Assembly (NCBI GenBank): GCA_022839045.1
Contig: JALHDI010000071.1
Span: 1 to 14,915, forward strand
Direction of reading: 5' to 3'
Source: Sporomusaceae bacterium
Lineage (GTDB): Bacteria; Bacillota_C; Negativicutes; Sporomusales_B; UBA7701
Length of the DNA stretch: 14,915 bases
Translations under genes and position numbers: made by a program
Notes under the pieces: generated by a model
What the model saw: the letters and a program-made list of their open reading frames with translations, nothing else
Database searches by the model: none
What the model was told of the DNA's origin: nothing
In this document: positions 6,837-13,213 of the stretch, piece by piece
Numbering within the stretch: the first letter of the stretch is position 1
How the letters are laid out: each line of letters opens with the position of its first letter

Positions 6837-7906
6837 AAACCGCAGTAATATCCGTAACCGATAACGGGGCCCGCCTGGCGGTCAAGGTAGCGGCGAACCT
6901 CACCTGCAAAATCGACCTCTACGCCAAGGCAGGCAGGGAAGGGGGGACGGAAGCCCAGACCTACGAAAGCCTCGGCGAGCTCGTCGCCGGGATATACAAC
7001 AAATACAACGGCCTGGTCTTCATCATGGCCGCCGGCATCGTCGTCCGCGTCATCGCCCCCCATATCCGCGACAAGCGCTACGACCCGGCCGTCGTCGTCA
7101 TGGACGAAGCCGGCCGGCACGCCATCAGCCTCCTTGCCGGCCACATCGGCGGCGCCAACGAACTAACCCGCGTCATCGCCAAAGCGGCGGGCGCCACCCC
7201 GGTCATCACCACCGCCACCGACATCCAGCACAAACCCGCCCCCGACGTGCTCGCCGCCCGCATCGGGCTGGAGATCGAGCCCTTCGACCAGCTCAAGCAC
7301 ATCAACGCCGCCCTCGTCGCCGGCAAGCGGGTCGTCTTCTTCATCGACTGTTCCCTGCCCGACTACGAGCACTACGTCAAACTGGCGGCCGAACAATGCA
7401 TCATGCTCGTCACCAGCGAAGACCTCGTCCACACCGACCGCTACGACGCCGCCGTCGTCATCTCCGACAAAGAGATGTACATGGTCAAGCCCCATGTCTT
7501 CCTGCGGCCGGCCACCATGGCCGTCGGCGTGGGCTGCCGGCGGGGCGTGCCCAGCGCCGCCCTTTACACCGCCATCACCGACGCCTGCAAGAAAATCGGC
7601 CGCAGCGTCAAGAGCGTCGGCACGATCGCCACAACCGCCGTCAAGGACGACGAAATCGGCCTGCTGGCCATGGTGGAACAGATGGCCGTGCCCTTCCGGA
7701 CATACGGCAACGACGAACTGCAGCAATGCATCGAAAAATACGGGCTCGAAACATCGGCTTACGTAGAAGAACAGATTGGAGTGGGGAACGTATGCGAAGC
7801 GGCGGCTCTCTTAGCGGCGGGAACGGACAAGCTCCTGCTGGGCAAAACGATCTACGACAAAATATCGGTGGCCATCGCCGAGGTCAAATCGCCGTCGTCG
7901 GTCTAG
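6833..7906 (+). CDS. cbiG: cobalt-precorrin-5A hydrolase CbiG
   Basis: A 357-residue CbiG. It opens the delta-lactone of cobalt-precorrin-5A and releases the two-carbon fragment as acetaldehyde. Seen: a CbiG N-terminal domain with LVFIMAAGIVVRVIAPHI, VVVMDEAGRHAISLLAGH and IGGANELTRVIA; a middle domain; and a C-terminal domain from about residue 225 with VGVGCRRGVPSAAL and GVGNVCEAAALLAAG. Ribosome site AGGGAGG lies 5 nt before the ATG. Oddity: the recognisable C-terminus ends at about AIAEVK, and the last residues (SPSSV) are simply the conserved start of cbiH read in another frame. The stop at 7904-7906 therefore falls inside cbiH. This may mark a broken CbiG-CbiH fusion (see findings). Confidence 0.93.
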   Translation: MKTAVISVTDNGARLAVKVAANLTCKIDLYAKAGREGGTEAQTYESLGELVAGIYNKYNGLVFIMAAGIVVRVIAPHIRDKRYDPAVVVMDEAGRHAISLLAGHIGGANELTRVIAKAAGATPVITTATDIQHKPAPDVLAARIGLEIEPFDQLKHINAALVAGKRVVFFIDCSLPDYEHYVKLAAEQCIMLVTSEDLVHTDRYDAAVVISDKEMYMVKPHVFLRPATMAVGVGCRRGVPSAALYTAITDACKKIGRSVKSVGTIATTAVKDDEIGLLAMVEQMAVPFRTYGNDELQQCIEKYGLETSAYVEEQIGVGNVCEAAALLAAGTDKLLLGKTIYDKISVAIAEVKSPSSV

Positions 7907-8616
7907 GCCCCGGCAGCCTCGCCGACATGAGCAAACGGGCGGCCGACGCTCTTGCCGCCGCCGAAGTAATCGTCGGCTACGACACCTATCTCGGCCTCAT
8001 CGCCGATTTCCTGCCAGGGAAAAAAATCATCGGCACCGGCATGACCCAGGAGATCGACCGCTGCCAGGCGGCCGTCGAGGAAGCCATGGCCGGCCGACGG
8101 GTGGCCGTCGTCTCCAGCGGCGATCCCGGCATCTACGGCATGGCCGGCCTGGTGCTCGAACTCGTCTTCAAGTACCCGGCCGCGGTCCGGCCCGAGGTCG
8201 ACATCATCCCCGGCATCAGCGCCATCGGCGCCGCCGCCGCCCTCCTAGGCGCCCCCGTCATGCACGATTTCGCCGTCATCAGCCTCAGCGACCTCCTCAC
8301 CCCCTGGGACACGATCGTCAAACGGGTCGAGATGGCCGCCGCCGGCGACTTCGTCATCGCCCTCTACAACCCCAAGAGCACCCGCCGGGTCAACCATATC
8401 GAACAGGTGCGGGAAATCGTCCTCCGGCACCGGCCGGCGACCACGCCGGTGGGCATCGTCCACCACGCCAGCCGGCAGAAAGAAAGCGTCGTCCTGTCCG
8501 ACCTCGAAAACTTCACCCGCGAGCACATCGACATGTTCTCCCTCGTCATCATCGGCAACAGCCGCACCTACACCGCCGCCGGGCGGATGATAACCCCGCG
8601 GGGGTATTCGCTATGA
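7792..8616 (+). CDS. cbiH: cobalt-factor III / precorrin-3B C17-methyltransferase CbiH
   Basis: Tetrapyrrole methylase that methylates C17 and drives ring contraction. Family blocks: IAVVGLGPGS, VIVGYDTYL, VVSSGDPGIYGMAGLVLE, DIIPGISAIGAAAALLG, HDFAVISLSDLLTPW, FVIALYNPKS. The homologous part begins at Ile-7888, giving 242 residues, the usual CbiH length. No ATG, GTG or TTG lies in frame between 7795 and 7888. The only usable upstream start is ATG 7792, which adds about 32 residues rich in Gly, Ser and Gln that are the cbiG C-terminus read out of frame. I give 7792 as the formal start (274 residues), but the true N-terminus is uncertain: a fused gene with a one-base loss or a non-standard start are alternatives. 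The 3' end overlaps cbiJ by ATGA. Confidence 0.87.
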   Translation: MRSGGSLSGGNGQAPAGQNDLRQNIGGHRRGQIAVVGLGPGSLADMSKRAADALAAAEVIVGYDTYLGLIADFLPGKKIIGTGMTQEIDRCQAAVEEAMAGRRVAVVSSGDPGIYGMAGLVLELVFKYPAAVRPEVDIIPGISAIGAAAALLGAPVMHDFAVISLSDLLTPWDTIVKRVEMAAAGDFVIALYNPKSTRRVNHIEQVREIVLRHRPATTPVGIVHHASRQKESVVLSDLENFTREHIDMFSLVIIGNSRTYTAAGRMITPRGYSL

Positions 8617-9377
8617 TCGTCCTGCTGGCCGGCACCAGGGACGGACGGGAACTCGCGGCCGCCCTCGCCCGGCAGGGCTGGCCGGTCAGCGTCGCCGTCG
8701 TCTCCGACTACGGCCGCAAACTGGCCGCCAGGCAAGGGTTGACCGTCCATACCGGCTGCCGCGACACCGCCGGCCTGGTGGCCCTGTTCAAAACGGAAGG
8801 CGCCCGGGCGGTCATCGACGCCAGCCACCCCTACGCCGCCAACGCGTCCCATAACGCCCAGGCCGCCTGCGAAGCCCTCGAACTGCCTTACCTGCGCTAC
8901 GAGCGCCCGCCGGCGCCCCTGCCGCGATACGACAAGCTCCACCTGGCCGCCGACGCCGCCGAGGCCGCCCGCCTGGCCGCCGGCCTGGGGCAGGTTATCT
9001 TCCTGGCCACCGGCAGCCGCACCCTGGCGGTATTCAAAAACGAACCGCTGCTGGCCGGCCGGCGCCTGATTGCCCGCGTCCTGCCCGAGCCCGAGGTTCT
9101 GTCCGTCTGCCGGCGCCTGGGCTTCGCCCCCGCCGACATCATCGCCCTGCAAGGGCCGTTCTCCCACCAGCTCAACCTCGCCCTATTCCGCGAGTACGGC
9201 GCCGAAGTCGTCGTCACCAAAAACAGCGGCTTCGTCGGCGGCACCGACAGCAAAATCAGCGCCGCCGTCGAGCTCGGCCTGCCCCTCGTGGTCATCGACC
9301 GGCCGCCGGTCGAGTACAGCCGCATCGCCGCCGATTTCGCCGCCGTAAGCGACTTTGTCAAGGAGGTCATGCAATGA
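8613..9377 (+). CDS. cbiJ: cobalt-precorrin-6A reductase CbiJ
   Basis: A 254-residue CbiJ/CobK-family reductase that reduces the macrocycle of cobalt-precorrin-6A with a nicotinamide cofactor. Seen: nucleotide-binding start VLLAGTRDGRELA (residues 3-15), DASHPYAANAS, FLATGSRTLAVF, ALQGPFSHQLN and VVTKNSGFVGGTDSK near the C-terminus, followed by LPLVVIDRP. Length is normal for the family. Ribosome site GGGGG is 9 nt before the ATG. Overlaps cbiH and cbiX by 4 nt each. Confidence 0.93.
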   Translation: MIVLLAGTRDGRELAAALARQGWPVSVAVVSDYGRKLAARQGLTVHTGCRDTAGLVALFKTEGARAVIDASHPYAANASHNAQAACEALELPYLRYERPPAPLPRYDKLHLAADAAEAARLAAGLGQVIFLATGSRTLAVFKNEPLLAGRRLIARVLPEPEVLSVCRRLGFAPADIIALQGPFSHQLNLALFREYGAEVVVTKNSGFVGGTDSKISAAVELGLPLVVIDRPPVEYSRIAADFAAVSDFVKEVMQ

Positions 9378-9751
9378 AACAGGGAATCGTCGTTCTCGGC
9401 CACGGCAGCCGCGCCAGCGTCGGCGAGGCCAACCAGGTCGTATTCCGAATCAGCGACATCATCAAAGAGCGCCTCGGCAGCGACCTGGTGGAAACGGCCA
9501 TCATGAACCGCAAATCCGAGCTCGCCACCATCGAGGACGCCGTCGCCAGCCTCGTCGCCCGCGGCGCGGTCAGCGTCGTCGTCGTGCCGATGTTTTTCGC
9601 CAACGGCATGCACATCCAGCACGATATTCCCGAAGAAATCGCCGCCATCGAGGACAAATTTCCCGGCGTCACCGTCACCATGGCCGCCCACATCGGCCCC
9701 GACCCGCGCATCGCCGACATCCTGCTGGATCGCATCCGGGAGGTGCAATAA
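9374..9751 (+). CDS. cbiX: small sirohydrochlorin cobaltochelatase CbiX (CbiX-S type)
   Basis: A 125-residue class II chelatase that inserts Co2+ into sirohydrochlorin, the committing step of the anaerobic pathway. Seen: LGHGSR with H10, and FFANGMHIQHDIP with H80 and H83; H10 and H80 fit the two metal-binding histidines of the family. The length is one domain, like the homodimeric archaeal CbiX-S, about half that of two-domain bacterial CbiX. It has no His-rich tail and no Fe-S motif. A strong ribosome site AAGGAGGT lies 6 nt before the ATG. A nickel or ferrochelatase role cannot be excluded from sequence, but the operon context makes cobalt the clear choice. Confidence 0.9.
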   Translation: MKQGIVVLGHGSRASVGEANQVVFRISDIIKERLGSDLVETAIMNRKSELATIEDAVASLVARGAVSVVVVPMFFANGMHIQHDIPEEIAAIEDKFPGVTVTMAAHIGPDPRIADILLDRIREVQ

Positions 9752-10375
9752 ATGGACTTTATCACCGATCCCGGCCTGATCGAAGAGCGGAGCATGGCGA
9801 TCATCGCTCCGTATATAGCCGGCCTCGACCTCACGCCCGCGGCGGCCAAGGTATACTCCCGCATCATCCACGCCGCCGGCGACGTCGACTATGCCAACCA
9901 CATCCGCATCCATCCCCTGGCCGCCGAAGCCGCCGGCCGGGCTCTCAAAGCCGGCTGCGACATCTTCTGCGATGTCGAGATGGTGCGTACCGGCATCAAC
10001 CGGCGCCGGCTGGGCGAGTTCGGCGGCAGCGCCCACTGCCTGATCGCCGACCCGGCGGTGGCCGCGGCGGCCAAGAGCGCCGGCACCACCCGCGCCATGG
10101 CCGCGATGCGGGCCTTCGGACCCCGCCTCCACGGAGCGGTCGTCGCCATCGGCAACGCCCCCACCGCGCTGTTCGAACTGCTCAAAATCATCGCCGAAAC
10201 CGGCATCCGGCCGGCGGCGATCATCGGCGTGCCCGTCGGCTTCGTCGGCGCCGCCGAATCGAAAGACCTGCTCGCCGCCACCTCCCCGGTACCCTACATA
10301 ACCGTCGCCGGCACCAAAGGCGGCAGCCCCATCGCCGCCGCCGCCGTCAACGCCATCCTCTACCTGCAGGACTGA
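9752..10375 (+). CDS. cbiC: cobalt-precorrin-8 methylmutase CbiC
   Basis: A 207-residue CbiC/CobH that moves a methyl group from C11 to C12, yielding cobyrinate. The catalytic histidine is H40 in SRIIHAAGDVDYA, matching His43 of CobH. Other blocks: DIFCDVEMVRTGI, AIGNAPTALFEL, IGVPVGFVGAAESK and GTKGGSPIAAAAVNAIL, the normal C-terminal signature. The ATG directly follows the cbiX TAA with no gap; ribosome site GGGAGGTG is 7 nt upstream. Confidence 0.96.
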   Translation: MDFITDPGLIEERSMAIIAPYIAGLDLTPAAAKVYSRIIHAAGDVDYANHIRIHPLAAEAAGRALKAGCDIFCDVEMVRTGINRRRLGEFGGSAHCLIADPAVAAAAKSAGTTRAMAAMRAFGPRLHGAVVAIGNAPTALFELLKIIAETGIRPAAIIGVPVGFVGAAESKDLLAATSPVPYITVAGTKGGSPIAAAAVNAILYLQD

Positions 10376-10379
10376 GGCC

Positions 10380-10958
10380 ATGAGCACCGCAGCTTCCCCG
10401 CTTCTCATCTACACCGGCGACGGCAAGGGCAAAACCACCGCGGCCCTCGGGCTGGCGGTCGCCGCCGCGGCCGGCGGCCGGCGGGCGGTCGTCGTTCAGT
10501 TCCAGAAGGGTGGCGGCTACAGCGGCGAACTGTTCGCCCAAGTTCACCTGCCGTCCCTCACCATCCGCCAGTTCGGACACGGCTGCGCTATCGCCGCCCG
10601 CATCAGAAGCGGCGAAGCCACCTGCCGCAAATGCGGCGAATGCTTCCGCGCCAACCGGGACACGGCCAACCCTTACGCCGCCCGGGCCCTCGACTACGCT
10701 GCCCGCATGCTGCGGGACGAACGGCCCGCCGTCCTCGTCCTCGACGAGATCAGCCACGCCCTGCGCCGCGGCCTCCTCAGCCTTGAACAGGTCACCGCCC
10801 TCATAAACTCGCGGCCGCCGGAAACGACCCTCGTCCTCACCGGCCGCCATATGCCCGAGGCCCTCGTTGCTATCGCCGACAGCGTCGTCGAATGCCGCGC
10901 CATTAAACACCCTATGAAAGATTTACACATCGACGCCCGCCGCGGGATTGAGTATTGA
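10380..10958 (+). CDS. cobO: corrinoid adenosyltransferase (CobO/BtuR family)
   Basis: A 192-residue ATP:cob(I)alamin/cob(I)yrinate adenosyltransferase of the CobA/CobO/BtuR type, which attaches the 5'-deoxyadenosyl upper ligand. Seen: P-loop GDGKGKTT (residues 13-20), SGE and FGHGC in the middle, Walker-B-like VLVLDEIS (118-125), RPPETTLVLTGRHMPE and the C-terminal IKHPMK. Oddity: a cysteine cluster C82-x2-C85-x2-C88 with C69 nearby, in the segment before the conserved helix (see findings). Start: AGGA at 10368-10371 is 8 nt upstream. The gap to cbiC is 4 nt. A 160-nt gap with a palindromic repeat follows. Confidence 0.93.
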   Translation: MSTAASPLLIYTGDGKGKTTAALGLAVAAAAGGRRAVVVQFQKGGGYSGELFAQVHLPSLTIRQFGHGCAIAARIRSGEATCRKCGECFRANRDTANPYAARALDYAARMLRDERPAVLVLDEISHALRRGLLSLEQVTALINSRPPETTLVLTGRHMPEALVAIADSVVECRAIKHPMKDLHIDARRGIEY

Positions 10959-10966
10959 AAACCAGG

Positions 10967-11086
10967 GGGTCGTTGATAAACCCCCATCTGCGTTGTTAGC
11001 CCTGCGGGCGCTTGCTAGCGTACGTCCGAGTACGCGTCGCGTCGCGTCCTCGGTCTGCCTAGCATCTGGGGGTTTCTGAACGACCC
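10967..11086 (+). repeat. palindromic repeat, copy 1 (CATCTGCGTYGTT family)
   Basis: Fills the gap between the adenosyltransferase gene and cbiA. Long arms: GGGTCGTT (10967-10974) with AACGACCC (11079-11086), and AAACCCCCA (10978-10986) with TGGGGGTTT (11067-11075), separated by a 3-nt internal loop. The interior holds GCCC-TGC-GGGC (10999-11009) and GCGTAC-GTCCGA-GTACGC (11018-11035). It shares long blocks with the element at 13080-13191 read on the minus strand. No ORF, and no U-tract of terminator type. The 32 nt after it carry only the cbiA ribosome site. Confidence 0.8.
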
Positions 11087-11118
11087 GTGTAATACCGTTT
11101 AAGAAAGGCGAAAAGCCG

Positions 11119-12510
11119 ATGAAGCAGTTGCAGATTCCTAGAATAGTCATCGCCGGTACCAATAGCGGCGTCGGCAAAACCACCATCGTCTCCGGTCTGC
11201 TCGCCGTCCTCAGACGGCGGGGCGTCCGCGTGCAGTCGTACAAGGTCGGCCCCGACTACATCGACCCCGGCTACCACAAGCTGGCCAGCGGCGTGCCCGC
11301 CCACAACCTCGACACCTGGCTGGTGCCGGAGGACGAGCTCGTCCCCCTGTTCGCCAAAACCGCCGCCGGGGCCGACATCGCCGTCATCGAAGGCGTCATG
11401 GGCCTCTTCGACGGCGGCCGGGGCGGCGTCAGCAGCACCGCCGCCATCGCCCGGGCGCTCGGCGCCCCCGTCGTCGTCGTGCTCGACGCCCGCTCGGCCG
11501 GCGAAAGCGTCGCCGCCACCGCCCTCGGCTTCACCACCTACGACCCTGAGCTCGCCGTCGCCGGCTTCATCGTCAACCGTCTCGGCTCCGAAACCCACCG
11601 GGCCATCGTCGCCGAAGCCCTCGGCCGGCTCGGCCTGCCCGTCTTCGGCTGCCTGCAGCGCAGCGACAGCCTGGGGGTAGGCGAACGTCACCTCGGCCTC
11701 ATTCCGGTTACCGAGCAATCGGAAGCCGCCCTGCGCGTCGATCTCATGCGGGCGGCCGTCGACCGCGGCCTGGACGTGGACGGACTGCTACGCATCGCCG
11801 CCGCCGCGCCGCCGCTCCACGTACCCGCGCCGTCGGCCGCTGCCGCCAAAACGATGCGCATCGGCGTCGCCCGGGACGAAGCCTTCACCTTCTACTACCC
11901 GGAAAGCCTCGCCGTCCTGGAGGAACTCGGGGCGGAAATCGTCCCCTTCAGCCCCCTCCGCGACCAGGCCCTGCCGGTCGTCGACGGCCTCATCATCGGC
12001 GGCGGCTTCCCCGAGATGTTCCTCAGCGGCCTGGCCGCCAACCAGCCCATCCGCGAAGACATCGGCCGCGCCGTCCGCCGGGGCATGCCCACCTATGCCG
12101 AATGCGGCGGCCTCATGTACATGGCGAAGGAAATCATCGCCTTCGACGGCCGCTCCTTCCCGATGGTCGGCCTCGTCCCCGCCGTCTGCCGCATGGAAAG
12201 CCGCCTGCAGACTGTCGGCTACGTCGAAGCCACCGCCCTCGGCGACAACGTCCTCTGCCGCGCCGGCGACATCCTCCGCGGCCACGAATTCCACTTCTCT
12301 CGCATGGAACTGACCTGCCCGGCCGACGACTTCGACTGGGCTTTCCAGTTCCGCAAAATCCGCACCGGCAATGTCTACCTCGGCGGCTTCGCCGCCGGCA
12401 GCCTCCTGGCTTCGTATCTCCACATGCACTTCGCCGGCAACCGTGCCGCGGCGGCCCTGTTCGCCGCCCGGTGCCGCGCGTTCCGGGCTGCGGGAGGGGG
12501 AAAACAATGA
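11119..12510 (+). CDS. cbiA: cobyrinate a,c-diamide synthase CbiA
   Basis: A 463-residue ATP- and glutamine-dependent amidase that converts the a and c carboxylates of cobyrinate to amides. N-terminal dethiobiotin-synthetase-like domain: P-loop GTNSGVGKTT (residues 13-22), YKVGPDYIDPGYH, VIEGVMGLFDGG. C-terminal class I glutamine amidotransferase-like domain: GGGFPEMF, nucleophile C329 in YAECGGLMYM, HEFHFSR, and H435/H437 in SYLHMHF. Cys and His positions agree with a working glutaminase. The ribosome site is a modest AAAGG about 10 nt upstream. Its stop overlaps the cobU start (ATGA). Confidence 0.96.
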   Translation: MKQLQIPRIVIAGTNSGVGKTTIVSGLLAVLRRRGVRVQSYKVGPDYIDPGYHKLASGVPAHNLDTWLVPEDELVPLFAKTAAGADIAVIEGVMGLFDGGRGGVSSTAAIARALGAPVVVVLDARSAGESVAATALGFTTYDPELAVAGFIVNRLGSETHRAIVAEALGRLGLPVFGCLQRSDSLGVGERHLGLIPVTEQSEAALRVDLMRAAVDRGLDVDGLLRIAAAAPPLHVPAPSAAAAKTMRIGVARDEAFTFYYPESLAVLEELGAEIVPFSPLRDQALPVVDGLIIGGGFPEMFLSGLAANQPIREDIGRAVRRGMPTYAECGGLMYMAKEIIAFDGRSFPMVGLVPAVCRMESRLQTVGYVEATALGDNVLCRAGDILRGHEFHFSRMELTCPADDFDWAFQFRKIRTGNVYLGGFAAGSLLASYLHMHFAGNRAAAALFAARCRAFRAAGGGKQ

Positions 12511-13076
12511 GCGGCAGGATCGTCCTCGTCACCGGCGGGGCCCGCAGCGGCAAATCAACCTTCGCCGAAAAATACGTCGCCGCCCTCGGCGTCCCCGTGG
12601 CCTACATCGCCACCGCCGAAACGCTCGACGCCGAAATGGCAGCCCGCGTCGCCCTCCACCGCGCCCGGCGCCCCGCCGCCTGGCAGACCTACGAGGCCCC
12701 CCGGGCCGCCCATGAAGCCCTCGCCCGGGCGGCAGCCGGCGCCCGCGCCGTCCTGTTCGATTGCCTCACCGTCTACGTGTCCAACCTCCTGCTCGACCCC
12801 GCCGCTCCCGCCACTCCGGAGGAACGGCACAACCAGATCACGGGCGAAATCGCCAAACTGGCCGCCGCCGCCCGCGCCGCCGCCGCCACCGTCGTCTTCG
12901 TCACCAACGAAGTGGGCGCCGGCATCGTCCCCGACAACGCCCTGGCCCGCGAATACCGCGACCTGGCCGGGCTCGCCAACCAGCAGCTCGCCGCCGCCGC
13001 CGATGAGGTGTACTTGGTCGTCAGCGGCATCCCCGTCGATATCAAGAAGCTCGCAACGAATATCCCCAATATATAA
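12507..13076 (+). CDS. cobU: adenosylcobinamide kinase / adenosylcobinamide-phosphate guanylyltransferase CobU
   Basis: A 189-residue bifunctional enzyme that phosphorylates adenosylcobinamide and then forms the GDP-activated intermediate for nucleotide-loop assembly. Seen: P-loop GGARSGKS (residues 10-17), then DAEMAARVALHRARRPAAW, in which H51 aligns with the guanylylated His46 of Salmonella CobU; FDCLTVYVSNLL; VTNEVGAGIVP; and REYRDLAGLANQQLA. Length is normal. The ATG overlaps the cbiA stop; GGAGGGGG lies a few bases upstream. It is followed by the second palindromic repeat. Confidence 0.96.
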   Translation: MSGRIVLVTGGARSGKSTFAEKYVAALGVPVAYIATAETLDAEMAARVALHRARRPAAWQTYEAPRAAHEALARAAAGARAVLFDCLTVYVSNLLLDPAAPATPEERHNQITGEIAKLAAAARAAAATVVFVTNEVGAGIVPDNALAREYRDLAGLANQQLAAAADEVYLVVSGIPVDIKKLATNIPNI

Positions 13077-13079
13077 TAC

Positions 13080-13191
13080 CAACCACCTAAAAAGCTCCAG
13101 ATGCAAGGCGTACCGGAAGAGCGCGCCGCGACGCGTACTTTTAGCAAACGCTCTGAGGAACAACGACGCAGATGGACTTTTTAGGCGGTTG
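13080..13191 (-). repeat. palindromic repeat, copy 2 (CATCTGCGTYGTT family)
   Basis: Fills the 137-nt gap between cobU and cbiP. Arms: AACCACCTAAAAAG (13081-13094) with CTTTTTAGGCGGTT (13177-13190), 13 of 14 paired, extended inward by TCCA/TGGA (13096-13099 with 13173-13176) around a bulged C. Read on the minus strand it shares with copy 1 the blocks CCATCTGCGTYGTT, CGYTTGCTA, AGTACGCGTCGCG (exact 13 nt, at 13127-13139 here and 11029-11041 there) and GCCTWGCATCTGG. It lacks about 9 nt of the central stem found in copy 1. No ORF seen. The cbiP ribosome site TGAGG (13199-13203) lies outside it. Confidence 0.8.
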
Positions 13192-13213
13192 CCAAGAATG
13201 AGGCACTAAATTT

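Noticed and set aside
7396..7791. Upstream extension of the cbiH frame
   Set aside because: The residues are Arg/His/Pro-rich out-of-frame cbiG, not CbiH homologous sequence.
8897..10408. 503-residue open frame on the minus strand opposite cbiJ, cbiX, cbiC and cobO
   Set aside because: It is Gly/Asp/Val-rich and spans several recognised genes. It is the expected shadow of C-ending codons in GC-rich DNA, with no recognisable domain.
10967..11086. Intrinsic terminator after the adenosyltransferase gene
   Set aside because: No U-run follows the stem, the loop is about 80 nt, and the downstream genes belong to the same pathway; a structured repeat explains it better.
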